Of a DNA stretch of 46,968 bases, positions 1-7,690 are shown piece by piece. A program made the translations under genes and the position numbers. Within the stretch, counting starts at the first letter, position 1. Each line of letters opens with the position of its first letter. The notes under the pieces are model-generated. The model did not search any database and was not told where the DNA came from. It worked only from the letters and a program-made list of their open reading frames with translations. The DNA is from Methanoperedens sp049303315 (GTDB lineage: Archaea > Halobacteriota > Methanosarcinia > Methanosarcinales > Methanoperedenaceae): NCBI GenBank assembly GCA_049303315.1, contig JBAQMZ010000019.1, positions 1 to 46,968 on the forward strand, written 5' to 3'.

Positions 1-49
1 TAATTAAAAAAAGTTTAGGGCGATATTGTGATAATAGCACCAGTTTTAT

Positions 50-238
50 TTAATATCTCTTTGGTTTATGTTTCTGGAAGCATTCCTGGCAGTATACCGG
101 TCTGTCGCCAGATGGCTTGAAGGGTACTTCGGTTTCCTTACCGCAGTCCGCACAAGTTGCTTTGTGCATCTCTCTCGGACCACTTGGTCTAAATCCGCCT
201 CTTCTTTCACGGAAGCCGCCTCTTCTTTCGTCGCTCAT
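50..238 (-). CDS. CxxC-x17-CxxC zinc ribbon protein
   Basis: This is a 62-residue protein. The first ~23 residues are basic and Arg/Gly-rich, with the RRGGFR hexamer twice. A zinc ribbon follows: C-A-D-C, exactly 17 residues, then C-Q-E-C. That spacing defines a small archaeal zinc-ribbon family common in methanogens. The RGG-like tail and ribbon suggest nucleic-acid binding, but the family has no settled function, so that is inference. An AGGAG-like sequence precedes the ATG, and a TATA-like palindrome lies 30-43 bp upstream. It is transcribed away from the gene at 416. Confidence 0.85.
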   Translation of the reverse strand: MSDERRGGFRERRGGFRPSGPREMHKATCADCGKETEVPFKPSGDRPVYCQECFQKHKPKRY

Positions 239-267
239 TTATTAATCTCCTAACATCAATACCGCAC

Positions 268-281
268 GTTTATATATAAAC
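268..281 (-). promoter_or_regulatory. Palindromic TATA-box-like element
   Basis: GTTTATATATAAAC is a perfect 14-bp palindrome placed 30-43 bp upstream of the zinc ribbon ATG on the minus strand. Its composition and position fit an archaeal TATA box. Its symmetry means it could also support + strand transcription, but no + gene starts close by. Confidence 0.5.
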
Positions 282-370
282 ACTTTGGAGTTTCATGGCT
301 ACAAGAAAAGCTTTACAAACAATTTCACAATTGTAATTTTACGATAGCTAAAACCCTGATTTAAAAGGAC

Positions 371-387
371 AACTATTTAAAATAGTT
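371..387 (+). promoter_or_regulatory. 17-bp palindromic operator candidate
   Basis: The sequence is AACTATTT-A-AAATAGTT, with perfect 8-bp arms. AAAGG and CCTTT lie just outside, so the dyad extends with slight asymmetry. It ends about 28 bp before the ATG at 416, and a TTTAAATATA stretch lies between them. It could be an operator overlapping the promoter, or part of an AT-rich promoter. The downstream protein begins with a winged-helix-like domain, so autoregulation is conceivable but unproven. Confidence 0.4.
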
Positions 388-415
388 CCTTTAAATATAC
401 GAGATGTGTGATTAA

Positions 416-1003
416 ATGGTAAACAATTATAAAACACATGCAGAAATGATAAAAGAAGCGGTAGAAGAATTGGGAAGTGCAAAGCCAAATTCTATCATGG
501 AATTTATAAGAAAAAAATATCCAGAACTTGAAGTAAAAAAAACATCGTTCAGAGCGGATATAATTGGATGTAGTGTAAATCACTCGTCAAGTCATCATTA
601 CCCTAGCATGCCGAAATTTTTGTTTTATAATAAAGGTAAAGGGACTTATCAACTTGCCACTCCTGAAGAAAGAGAAAGATTGAGCATCCAACATCCCTTG
701 AAAATCTATGAGAAATTAGACCCCGAACTTCTCAGGCACGTTGAAAATTCCAGTGACTTCGTCTTTGCTGACGGCGCTTTGCCAAGAAAATATAAGCTGC
801 TCATAGGCATGGCTTTCGATGCATCTTACGGAGCTGTGCAGGGCGTAAAGTCTCTGGCTCGTCAGGCTATAGAAGCTGGCGCTACACAAGAAGAAATCAT
901 GGAAGCACTGAGAGTTGCACAATATCTAAGCGGAGTAGGCTGCGTCTATACAGCAGGTCAGGCATTGAAGGAATTAATGAGTGATTCTCCAGGACTGAAA
1001 TGA
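416..1003 (+). CDS. Winged-helix-like domain fused to carboxymuconolactone decarboxylase-like (CMD) domain
   Basis: This is a 195-residue two-part protein. Residues ~1-82 look like a small winged-helix/DUF7669-type domain, with an amphipathic helix pattern and an FLFYNKGKGTYQL ending. From about residue 95 (HPLKIYEKLDPEL) to the end it matches the CMD/AhpD-like helical fold, with LPRKYKLLIGMAF and the VAQYLSGVGCVYTAGQAL end. The AhpD redox motif ExxxCxxxH is absent; the equivalent stretch DASYGAVQGV has no cysteine, so peroxidase chemistry is unlikely. The DNA of the first half is clearly more AT-rich than the second, as if a foreign 5' end had been joined to a resident CMD gene. Its stop overlaps the next start (ATGA at 1000). 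Confidence 0.75.
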   Translation: MVNNYKTHAEMIKEAVEELGSAKPNSIMEFIRKKYPELEVKKTSFRADIIGCSVNHSSSHHYPSMPKFLFYNKGKGTYQLATPEERERLSIQHPLKIYEKLDPELLRHVENSSDFVFADGALPRKYKLLIGMAFDASYGAVQGVKSLARQAIEAGATQEEIMEALRVAQYLSGVGCVYTAGQALKELMSDSPGLK

Positions 1004-1941
1004 AAAAACAGCATAAGAAATTAGCACTTGCAGTTCTTGTCCTGTTAGTGTTGCTTGCCGTTGGCTGTATCGATACAAGAAAGGAATCGGCTATATCTGA
1101 CATAACTCCATCTATAACAGGAACACCAGAAGCAACACCAACTGTTACAGTCACAACGCCAGATGGCACAATTAAACTGGCAGCTTTTAACCTTCAGGTA
1201 TTCGGTACTACAAAGGCAGGCAAGCCAGAGGTTATGGGGGTGCTGTCGAAGATTATCAGGAATTATGATGTTATAGCGGTTCAAGAGATTCGTGACTCGT
1301 CACAGACATCCTTACCCAAGCTCAGAGATGCCGTCAATTCAATGGGAAGTCCGTATGATTACGTTGTCAGCGAACGCCTCGGCAGGACTGTGAGCAAAGA
1401 GCAATATGCATACCTCTATAACACGCAGACGATACAGCTTATAGGAAGTCCTTACACGTATCCAGATTCGAATGACCTGTTCCAGAGAGAACCCTATGTC
1501 GCTAATTTCAAAGCCAGAGACGGCAACTTTGACTTTGTGCTGATTACAATCCACACCGACCCGGATACAGCTGCTCAAGAGATTAATGACCTGGCAAAGG
1601 TGGTTGAAGATGCCAGGAGCAAATACCAGGGCGAGGGCGATTTCATAGTAATGGGTGATTTAAACGCAGATTGCACATATTTCAAAGAAAACGGTCAGTC
1701 ACCGCTTAGAAGCAGTGATTATTATTGGGTTATAAATAACAGTATTGATACTACAACAAAGTCAACCGACTGCACTTATGACAGGATCATAATAACAACT
1801 CCTGCAAAAACGGATTATACAGGGGATTCTGGCGTGTTCAGATTCGATACAGCGTATAATCTGAACTATGAAAGCACAATAGCGGTCTCTGACCATTATC
1901 CTGTTTATGCGAGTTTTTGGAGCAATAGGGATACGGATTAA
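1000..1941 (+). CDS. Secreted endonuclease/exonuclease/phosphatase-family lipoprotein
   Basis: The 313-residue protein has a signal peptide ending in a lipobox (LAVG before Cys23), so it should be lipid-anchored outside the membrane. A Thr/Pro-rich linker follows. The rest has the DNase I-like (EEP) motifs in order: N64, E96 in VQEIRD, H185 in TIHTDP, D220/N222 in MGDLNAD, and D298-H299 in SDHYP. All catalytic residues appear intact, so it is probably an active phosphoesterase or nuclease, perhaps for extracellular DNA. The substrate cannot be told from sequence. It overlaps the preceding CMD fusion gene by four bases, so the two are probably co-transcribed. Confidence 0.85.
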   Translation: MKKQHKKLALAVLVLLVLLAVGCIDTRKESAISDITPSITGTPEATPTVTVTTPDGTIKLAAFNLQVFGTTKAGKPEVMGVLSKIIRNYDVIAVQEIRDSSQTSLPKLRDAVNSMGSPYDYVVSERLGRTVSKEQYAYLYNTQTIQLIGSPYTYPDSNDLFQREPYVANFKARDGNFDFVLITIHTDPDTAAQEINDLAKVVEDARSKYQGEGDFIVMGDLNADCTYFKENGQSPLRSSDYYWVINNSIDTTTKSTDCTYDRIIITTPAKTDYTGDSGVFRFDTAYNLNYESTIAVSDHYPVYASFWSNRDTD

Positions 1942-2023
1942 GAATGAATAACGACAATAAAGCCAGGTAATCTATGACTTCAACATTATCTAGGGTAACG
2001 ACAGAGCATGGTATAGGAATTTT

Positions 2024-2371
2024 ATGCACATCGCAACACATATAATCAAGATTAAAGGTACATTTGATAGCTCTTGGGATGAGAAAAAACTTAGAGCATA
2101 TGTGGATTTAAAAATCAAAAATGAAATAGAAGATGTACTTCATCCAAGCTTAGACCTTTTTGAAACTAAAGATGGTATTGTTGATGTTTGGGTTTTCATT
2201 ACAGCGTTACCATCAGAAGCAACATACAAAGTAGTTGAAACATGGATTAAAGACCATATCAAAGAAGATGGGCTATCTGTAACTGAGTTCAATGTAGAAA
2301 TGCTATTTAATATGTGTAGTTCAGAAACTAAATTTACAGTATTAACATCTGAAAATGAACAAGAACAATAA
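2024..2371 (+). CDS. Hypothetical protein, 115 aa
   Basis: No family recognised. The predicted chain alternates beta-like and helical segments (VDVWVFITALPS, YKVVETWIKDHI) and ends in an acidic, Gln-rich tail. It looks soluble and has no signal peptide. The AT-rich codon use differs from the lipoprotein upstream. Its stop lies 9 bp from the stop of the convergent CxxC gene. No strong ribosome-binding site is seen. It is probably a real accessory gene, but this rests only on ORF length and a plausible composition. Confidence 0.5.
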   Translation: MHIATHIIKIKGTFDSSWDEKKLRAYVDLKIKNEIEDVLHPSLDLFETKDGIVDVWVFITALPSEATYKVVETWIKDHIKEDGLSVTEFNVEMLFNMCSSETKFTVLTSENEQEQ

Positions 2372-2379
2372 AGCCATCT

Positions 2380-2796
2380 TCATATTCGGGTTCTCCTGCA
2401 ACTTCCACGCTTTTTGAGATATATTTGAATGCTTTTATAGCAGTCATCACATAACGCCCATGGGGTTTCGCTCTTATCAACGATGGATTTCCATGAATCA
2501 AGCACTATTTCCATGAGTTCATCAGGGTTTTTCTCACCCTGCTCTTTGAGCATATTCTCGGTGGCTTTCAGCATTTGCTCAGGCTTGAATCCATTCCTTA
2601 CCGCAATTGTAATTGTTTCCGGGGACTCTGTGTGTTTCACGTCCTTCATTTTTCCGAGTGGTTTTGAACATAGGTCGCATATCACCTGGGCACTGTCGTC
2701 CCTACTCGACATCTGCATAGTTGTTTCAAGTATGTTCAACCCATCTTTTCCTATTTCAACAACAAGTGTTTCTGAAGGAACTTCGATTCGGGTCAT
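2380..2796 (-). CDS. Hypothetical protein with two CxxC pairs
   Basis: The 138-residue protein carries C-D-L-C in the middle and C-D-D-C near the C-terminus, separated by about 73 residues, a layout that could make one zinc site. The N-terminal ~30 residues are beta-like. The intervening region is helical (FKPEQMLKATENMLKEQ). The C-terminus is very basic (KKRGSCRRTRI). I do not recognise a family. A role as a small zinc-dependent nucleic-acid or protein-binding factor is only a guess. Confidence 0.65.
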   Translation of the reverse strand: MTRIEVPSETLVVEIGKDGLNILETTMQMSSRDDSAQVICDLCSKPLGKMKDVKHTESPETITIAVRNGFKPEQMLKATENMLKEQGEKNPDELMEIVLDSWKSIVDKSETPWALCDDCYKSIQIYLKKRGSCRRTRI

Positions 2797-2843
2797 TATT
2801 TTATTCTCTTGTCCTCTTATCTCTATTTAGTTTTGTATTATAA

Positions 2844-3572
2844 TCAAAAAAGAACCTTTGTATCCTCGAACAATTTAACTTTGTCTTTCGTTTTCAAGTG
2901 GTTCATTCTCGAACCATATTTTGGTATTATTTTATTATCCCAAGCACCAGTGATTTTATTCAAAACCACATTCGCTTCATCGATACCCTTGAAATAATCT
3001 CCCCCCTTAACTGACAAGTATTCTTTTCGTTTTATATCAACAAACGCCCAGTAATCATCCATTCCAACAGGGGATTTAGGCATGCCATATTCATTCACGA
3101 AGTCCTTGAGATTTTGCTTCGCATACTTCTGTCTGGGATTGTATTTTAAGCACGTTTTCCATGCCTCAATCGCTTCAGTTCTTCTTCTAATTTCCCAGAG
3201 AGAACATCCAAGATTCTGGTAAACATCAGCGATTTCTTTTTTGGCATCCTTGGGAAAAATCTCAATCGCTTTTTCAAACATGCTGATGGCTTTTTCCCAT
3301 TCATCTCTTTCATGGTAAACAGTACCCATTTCATAAAGCGCCTGGGGATAATTAGGGTCAATTATGAATACTTTTTCAAGCCATTCCTCTGACTTATTGA
3401 GGTCGCCCTCAATAAAATATAGATTAGCAAGCAGGGTCATTACTTCAACATCGTATGGGAAAAATTCCAAAATCTTACCAAAAACTTCCTCAGCATCCTG
3501 ATAATTCTTTTCAAGAACCAATTTTGCGCCTAACCCTATTCCCATAGATCTCATTTCCTCAAAATTAGGCAT
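2844..3572 (-). CDS. Tetratricopeptide repeat (TPR) protein
   Basis: About 242 residues from the chosen Met (MPNFEEMRS). An upstream Met at 3605 would add 11 residues but has no room for a ribosome-binding site. Residues ~15-150 hold consecutive TPR units, for example an AEEVFGKILEFFPYDVEV unit, an LYEMGTVYHERDEWEKAI unit and a VYQNLGCSLWEIRRRTEAI unit. The C-terminal ~90 residues (KSPVGMDDYWAFVDIKRKE onward) are not TPR and are unassigned. TPR arrays bind other proteins; nothing here identifies the partner. A GAGGCATGCCTC palindrome lies just upstream. Confidence 0.8.
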   Translation of the reverse strand: MPNFEEMRSMGIGLGAKLVLEKNYQDAEEVFGKILEFFPYDVEVMTLLANLYFIEGDLNKSEEWLEKVFIIDPNYPQALYEMGTVYHERDEWEKAISMFEKAIEIFPKDAKKEIADVYQNLGCSLWEIRRRTEAIEAWKTCLKYNPRQKYAKQNLKDFVNEYGMPKSPVGMDDYWAFVDIKRKEYLSVKGGDYFKGIDEANVVLNKITGAWDNKIIPKYGSRMNHLKTKDKVKLFEDTKVLF

Positions 3573-3680
3573 GGTTTTAATCCGTCCTGGAAACTTGTGA
3601 GGCATGCCTCAGAGTATATTTCATATCATTATAACTCTTCTGTTTATGGTTTATAAAATTATTTAAAAGATGATAAGAGT

Positions 3681-4025
3681 CTATAGCTGTTTATTATTGG
3701 AAAGCCTTCTTAAATCTGTGGGGGTGGCTTTTATTCCAGCTCTCTCGGCTACTTTTAGGACTACTTCCCTAACTTCTCGCGGGTTTTCGGGCATACGAGG
3801 CAAAGAGAATAAAAGTTTGTCAATATTATTTGAAAGGAAAAGACACTTTTTCTCATTATTTGTAATATCCTTTACCAACAACCACTTTCCACGAGTATTG
3901 AATATGGATATATTGCAGATCTCAAGCGCTGCTAACCTCAATTCAACGAAAGCAAGAATAACCAGGCGCTCCGTGTTATTTTCGCATGAATCAATCAGCT
4001 TGTCAACTTCGGATCTTGTTATCAT
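3681..4025 (-). pseudogene. Tyrosine recombinase remnant
   Basis: The 114-residue reading frame resembles the middle of a phage-type integrase: ITRSEVDKLIDSCEN and VILAFVELRLAALEICN correspond to the start of the catalytic domain and the first catalytic Arg region. The usual TGLRxxE is degraded to VELRLAALE. It ends at about the HxLR motif (TPTDLRRL, His lost), with no catalytic Tyr. The N-terminal SAM-like domain is also missing. I read it as a decayed integrase. The DNA polymerase remnant next door suggests an old insertion or deletion scar. Confidence 0.6.
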
Positions 4026-4103
4026 TGCATCTTAAACTAAGTAAAAATAGAGATAGTCTTTTGGTGAGGGATGTGAAAGTAATCCGTATTTCAAGGCTTT
4101 TTG

Positions 4104-4262
4104 CTATATTTTCACCTCAAAGGGGCGCTTGGCAAGCCTCGGAAACGAATATCCATCCAGATTCCTCTGCATCTTCCCTCTTATCGCATCGTCAAGTCTT
4201 TTTTCAGTGTACCCAAAAGGAAGCAGCACGCTCTCAGCAGCGCGCAAGAGGGGACGATTGAG
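4104..4262 (-). pseudogene. C-terminal fragment of a family B DNA polymerase
   Basis: On the minus strand this reads RAAESVLLPFGYTEKRLDD and on through RGKMQRNL to a TAG. The intact polymerase at 7857-10010 ends RAAESVLLPFGYTEEKLDE...RGRLQRNL, so this is a clear paralogous C-terminus. About 50 codons survive, and the fragment carries a ~17-residue tail beyond the intact protein's end. Nothing recognisable as polymerase continues upstream. It is probably what remains of a second polymerase gene or of a partial duplication of this one. Confidence 0.75.
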
Positions 4263-4294
4263 CAAAAATACAGGCTGACATTAGCTTTAACTTT

Positions 4295-4966
4295 TTACCC
4301 ATCGAATCCATCACCCCACTTTGTTGTTAATTCAGAGTATGTAGTTTCCAAATTATATGAGCTACTGAGGGCATTAATCGTGCTCGTATATCCCACATGC
4401 TTTGTTAGATGTTTTTTAAGGGCGAAGATATCTCTGGCACTATCAAGGTATGTCTTCACAGGATTTTCTTCTGAGATCTCAAAATCTATGACATAGGTGG
4501 TCCTTGTTTTTGTTGAGTAGAGGATATTATTCAGATTCAGATCTTTATGTTGTATCCTGTTATTATGAAGTATTGCCAGAAAGATCCCGAGCTGTTCCAG
4601 TATCGCTTCAAGCTCCTCAAGGCTGTGATTGGAACTTAGAAACTGTTCAAAAGTGATGGAGTAAGGAATGTACTCTAAGAAGAGCTTATTTTTCCAGAAT
4701 CCAAAACATTTAGGCACTTTTGCAGAGCGGGTCTCTCCATGTACAAGGTTCCAAATTCTTCTATGCATCTTCATCTCGTAGTCTGTGGCGCCTTTGCAGA
4801 AAATGTTGATTTCTCTCCCGTTTTCGGTAATCAGTTTAAATATTTCGTACTTCTTAGATTGCTGAAGAACAAGGTTGATATGACGGCATTCCGTGATAGT
4901 ATGCTTATCTATTATTTTCTCTCTACACTTAGAAGGTAGTTTCCATTTTAAATAATTCCAATGCAT
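4295..4966 (-). CDS. Small protein-kinase-fold (lipopolysaccharide kinase/RIO-like) protein
   Basis: The 223-residue protein has a kinase-type catalytic loop HKDLNLNN (H140, D142, N147) followed by VIDFE (D161), where the canonical DFG is DFE. The N-lobe holds a candidate Lys-Glu pair in IFCKGATDYEMKMHRR. It is small for a kinase and most resembles the WaaP/Kdo or RIO-like group that phosphorylates sugars or proteins. All key catalytic positions are present apart from the DFG glycine, so activity is plausible; the substrate is unknown. It is transcribed divergently from the Cys-rich gene at 5082, and both promoters must lie in the 115-bp gap. Confidence 0.65.
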   Translation of the reverse strand: MHWNYLKWKLPSKCREKIIDKHTITECRHINLVLQQSKKYEIFKLITENGREINIFCKGATDYEMKMHRRIWNLVHGETRSAKVPKCFGFWKNKLFLEYIPYSITFEQFLSSNHSLEELEAILEQLGIFLAILHNNRIQHKDLNLNNILYSTKTRTTYVIDFEISEENPVKTYLDSARDIFALKKHLTKHVGYTSTINALSSSYNLETTYSELTTKWGDGFDG

Positions 4967-4989
4967 AACGTTTCTCTTTACTCTAAATA

Positions 4990-5276
4990 GAATTATAATG
5001 AATTATTATGACTAAATAGATAGCTATATATCTCCTTGATTAAAATACTAACTTAGACCCGCATATTGCAGTTCATTCAAGATGTGCCTGCTAATTAAGC
5101 CTCCTTCGAAATTGCCGGGTCGTATCCCAAATTTGGAGCGACTTTCCCTGGATAGCTCTCACGATGGTAGGTGCAGAGAATGCATATGGTTTGACCCAGC
5201 CTACGACCAATGCCGCTTCTACGGAGCAGTAAGGGCTGACGACCCGGCTTGCGAGAGCTTCCAGCCAGTGGAATAA
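4990..5276 (+). repeat. Inverted repeat unit, copy 1 (promoter region plus Cys-rich mini-gene)
   Basis: This unit is repeated in inverted orientation at 7492-7790. Both copies begin with GAATTATAATGAATTAT, share GATAGCTATATAT about 20 bp later, and then share the 3' half of a small Cys-rich gene. The middle is more divergent. The conserved non-coding part implies that a promoter or operator is duplicated along with the gene. Confidence 0.65.
5082..5276 (+). CDS. Cys-rich mini-protein (copy 1, intact)
   Basis: The 64-residue protein has a C-terminal metal-site-like pattern: C-R-E-C, then IWFDPAYDQC, FYGAVRAD, and a last Cys before FQPVE. The four-cysteine layout (CxxC, C, C) could hold zinc or an iron-sulfur centre. 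The frame is open, and a diverged copy with the same C-terminus lies inverted at 7492. The start is uncertain: the first ATG is used here, but conservation is strongest from about residue 25 onward. No function is known to me. Confidence 0.6.
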   Translation: MCLLIKPPSKLPGRIPNLERLSLDSSHDGRCRECIWFDPAYDQCRFYGAVRADDPACESFQPVE

Positions 5277-5365
5277 GGTGGCTGTAGAGGATGCAGGGCT
5301 GCAGCCTATGCCACCTACGGAGATTACCTTGTTGAAGATCCACAATGCTGGCTTACCCAAGGTTT

Positions 5366-5533
5366 ATGAAGCATAAACCGAAATATCATCTTATGGAAAA
5401 ATGCACAGCCTGCCAGTGGCAATGCACAGAAATAAGAAGATGCAAATCAACACATCTTCCGAAAGGAGATATCAACCCTGAACTTCTTGAGGGCGTGGAA
5501 TTCAAATTACCAGATTCATTCGAGGGTATCTAG
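5366..5533 (+). CDS. Small Cys-rich hypothetical protein
   Basis: About 55 residues from the Met preceded by AAGGTTT; an in-frame Met at 5345 would add seven. Four cysteines cluster near the N-terminus (EKCTACQWQCTEIRRC: CxxC, C, C), followed by an LPKGDINPELLEG segment. It may bind a metal. It lies between the Cys-rich mini-gene and the end of the convergent phosphatase-fold gene. No family recognised; it could be a truncated fragment of a larger protein. Confidence 0.4.
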   Translation: MKHKPKYHLMEKCTACQWQCTEIRRCKSTHLPKGDINPELLEGVEFKLPDSFEGI

Positions 5534-5567
5534 ACCATCTCCCCACAGCTTGGAGAGATCCGTGATA

Positions 5568-6278
5568 TCACTGTAGTTCGACTGGTGTGGTGCTAAATGC
5601 AATCAGAGGCACATCGATATTTTCTTCATTATGGGGAGGATGGTCACCGCATATCATTATTCCAGCATTTTTTGAACAGGCTGCGATATCCTTTAAATGC
5701 GTGGAGAGTATTTCAACAGCCTTTTTGGTGTTTCCATTGCTGTGATAAAATCTATCCAGAATCCGAAAATGCGCAACTGTAAAGGACACTTTTTGATTTT
5801 GCCTGATCAAAGCGTTCCTTACCTTGTAATCGTATTGCACAGCATCTTCCTCTTCTATTTCAACTATCAGATCTACGCTGCCCTGAAACGAACATGCTCC
5901 CATTTTCTCCATTATGACCGAGGATTTAATTCCCTGCATGCTTGCCAGCTCAACAATAGAGAGCCCTTCTGATTTGTAAGTATCCTGCGTTTCAAATACT
6001 CTATGGTTTTCAGGATGCAGACCTGTGAGAATCGTCGCAATAGCAGGAGTGGTATGCATGGAAACACCTCTACACTTAAAAACCATACCTCTGAAATCGA
6101 AATAATGCTTATATCTTTCATAGATGCTTAAGCCAAAACCATCAACTATTATCAATATCAGTTTACCGCATTTATCTAATTCTTTGATTATCTCAGGTAT
6201 CGCTACGCCATCTCTTTTTGGCATTGAGATACGCAGGATGTCAGCTATTGTGGGTGCAATATCAACGAGGCTGTACAT
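5568..6278 (-). CDS. Alkaline phosphatase-superfamily (phosphodiesterase/pyrophosphatase-like) protein
   Basis: The 236-residue protein has the metal and nucleophile positions of this superfamily in order: D46 in IIVDGFG, T76/T77 in MHTTPAIATILTG, D175 and H179 in LDRFYH, and D212-H213 with H216 in GDHPPH. It is a minimal version of the fold, shorter than most nucleotide pyrophosphatases or phosphoglycerate mutases of the group. No signal peptide, so probably cytoplasmic. It likely hydrolyses a phosphate ester or diester; the substrate is unknown. It has its own promoter region in the gap facing the gene at 6407. Confidence 0.75.
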   Translation of the reverse strand: MYSLVDIAPTIADILRISMPKRDGVAIPEIIKELDKCGKLILIIVDGFGLSIYERYKHYFDFRGMVFKCRGVSMHTTPAIATILTGLHPENHRVFETQDTYKSEGLSIVELASMQGIKSSVIMEKMGACSFQGSVDLIVEIEEEDAVQYDYKVRNALIRQNQKVSFTVAHFRILDRFYHSNGNTKKAVEILSTHLKDIAACSKNAGIMICGDHPPHNEENIDVPLIAFSTTPVELQ

Positions 6279-6406
6279 AATACTGATTTTAAGCTATTAT
6301 GTTTGCAGTCTAAATTAAGACCATCGAAGAAATCGCATTCAAAAGCATAGTACTTTTAGACGGCAAATGTTATATGGCATAACGCTTTCTATCATATGTT
6401 GAACTT

Positions 6407-7099
6407 ATGGCTGCAAATCTGCCGAGGTTGATGCTGGGCACCTCTCCTTTCATTGGTGCCGGTCAGTTTGGTTCAAAGTCTCTGGGTTACAGGAGGCTGT
6501 TCTTTGATACGCCTGATAACATGACCAGGCTTTTTGTGCATTCAGCAAAACTTGGAGTTAAAGCCGTTCAGCTTGTCGGCTATCAACCTCTGGTTGCAGC
6601 GTTGAGGAAAGCACAAGAGACTGCTGGTGATTTCTTTGTTGCGGTCACGATTCCCAGAGGAGACTTTGCTTCAAACCTTGGTCTTGTTTCATCTCTTGAG
6701 CCCGAATTTGTTTCAGTGCATGCTCAGTTTTGTGATGGGATTGATGCTATGCTAAATGAGTGGATCGATATGATCAAAGATACCGGAGCCAAGCCTGCGG
6801 CTTCAACCCATTTTCCAGGCACGACCATTCCATTGCTTGATAAGCTGGGTTTTGAGGCATATCTTGCGCCCGTGAATCCCATCGGCTACGGTATGGAACC
6901 AGATGTTGAAAGCACGTTAAGGGCTGTTGAGCATACAAAGAAAAAAGTTCTGGCGATTAAGCCTCTGGCTGCAGGAAAACTTTCTCCTGATAGGTCGGTG
7001 TTTGAATTCATCTACAAGTATGCAGACTCCATCGCAGTTGGAATTACTTCTGAGGATGAGATGGTGGAAACCTATTCAGCAGCCCTCGTATGCGGATAA
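6407..7099 (+). CDS. TIM-barrel protein resembling the aldo/keto reductase fold
   Basis: The 230-residue protein begins with LMLGTSPFIGAGQFG and ends with AIKPLAAGKLSP and VGITSEDEM. These last two resemble the strand 7-8 region of aldo/keto reductases, where KP and a VG(I/T/M)xSxxE stretch bind the cofactor phosphate. The catalytic Asp-Tyr-Lys-His set is not evident, and the protein is shorter than a typical 280-330-residue reductase. I treat it as a conserved archaeal TIM-barrel protein of unknown reaction. ATG start; TATATGG lies about 35 bp upstream. Confidence 0.6.
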   Translation: MAANLPRLMLGTSPFIGAGQFGSKSLGYRRLFFDTPDNMTRLFVHSAKLGVKAVQLVGYQPLVAALRKAQETAGDFFVAVTIPRGDFASNLGLVSSLEPEFVSVHAQFCDGIDAMLNEWIDMIKDTGAKPAASTHFPGTTIPLLDKLGFEAYLAPVNPIGYGMEPDVESTLRAVEHTKKKVLAIKPLAAGKLSPDRSVFEFIYKYADSIAVGITSEDEMVETYSAALVCG

Positions 7100-7113
7100 A
7101 GAATTCTGGCAAC

Positions 7114-7344
7114 TCACTTCTTGAATTCATAGTGATTGGGCCATTTCTCAGGAGGCTTGAATGGATGAATAGGTGGTTCTGGAAATGCATGAACCTTAGG
7201 TTCTTCTCTCTTTTTCAGTGTGCTTAAGCCTGCTTGTATCAGAGCAATGATTGCCTCATGCTTTTCTCTGTATACTCCACGAGATACCAGATTTTCTATG
7301 CTTGCTTCTATGTCTGAGGGAAGACGAATGCAAATTTCTCCCAT
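7114..7344 (-). CDS. Ribbon-helix-helix (CopG-like) DNA-binding protein
   Basis: The 76-residue protein starts with a beta strand, EICIRLPSDI, followed by two helices with a turn (ASIENLVSRGVYREKHEAIIALIQAGL). This is the usual ribbon-helix-helix layout of antitoxin-type and plasmid repressors. The last ~30 residues are Pro-rich. No toxin gene adjoins it: the downstream neighbour is the convergent TIM-barrel gene, with 14 bp between stops. It is probably a lone transcription regulator or an orphan antitoxin. Confidence 0.7.
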   Translation of the reverse strand: MGEICIRLPSDIEASIENLVSRGVYREKHEAIIALIQAGLSTLKKREEPKVHAFPEPPIHPFKPPEKWPNHYEFKK

Positions 7345-7491
7345 GATTCTAATTTTACCTGTAGCTGCTTAATTATGTTGCTCAAGAATCCTTGAATACT
7401 TCCCATTTCCCATCCTCTCGCCTTCCTTCTGCACCAGCATCTTTTCTGTTTTCACTCTCTTTTTCAGAAAAAATAACTCTTATATATGTTC

Positions 7492-7690
7492 TTATTCCGC
7501 AGGCTGGAAGTCCTCGCATGCTGCGCTGTCTGCTCTTACTGTTCCGTAGAATTGGCATTGGTCGTAGGCAGGGTCGAACCATAAGCAATTTCCGCACCTT
7601 TCGTTATAGTCGTCTCTATCCAATGATTCACACCCTCAAACATTATAGGGAAGACCCGGGAGGTTTTGGGAGGAGGCTTGAATTAAAGCA
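7492..7690 (-). pseudogene. Cys-rich mini-protein (copy 2, frameshifted)
   Basis: The minus-strand frame ending at 7492 encodes ERCGNCLWFDPAYDQCQFYG and then a VRADSAACEDFQPAE end, nearly the same as copy 1 at 5082. Upstream, similarity continues (KPPPK...) but in another frame, and a TGA interrupts the Cys frame just before it. There is no ATG between that stop and the first Cys; only a TTG is available. So this copy is broken or expressed as a short form. Confidence 0.6.

Noticed and set aside
5277..5382. Possible ~35-codon frame (VAVEDAG...LPKVYEA) between two Cys-rich genes
   Set aside because: The composition looks coding, but it has only a GTG start, overlaps the next ORF, and matches no family; it could be a fragment of the preceding repeat unit.
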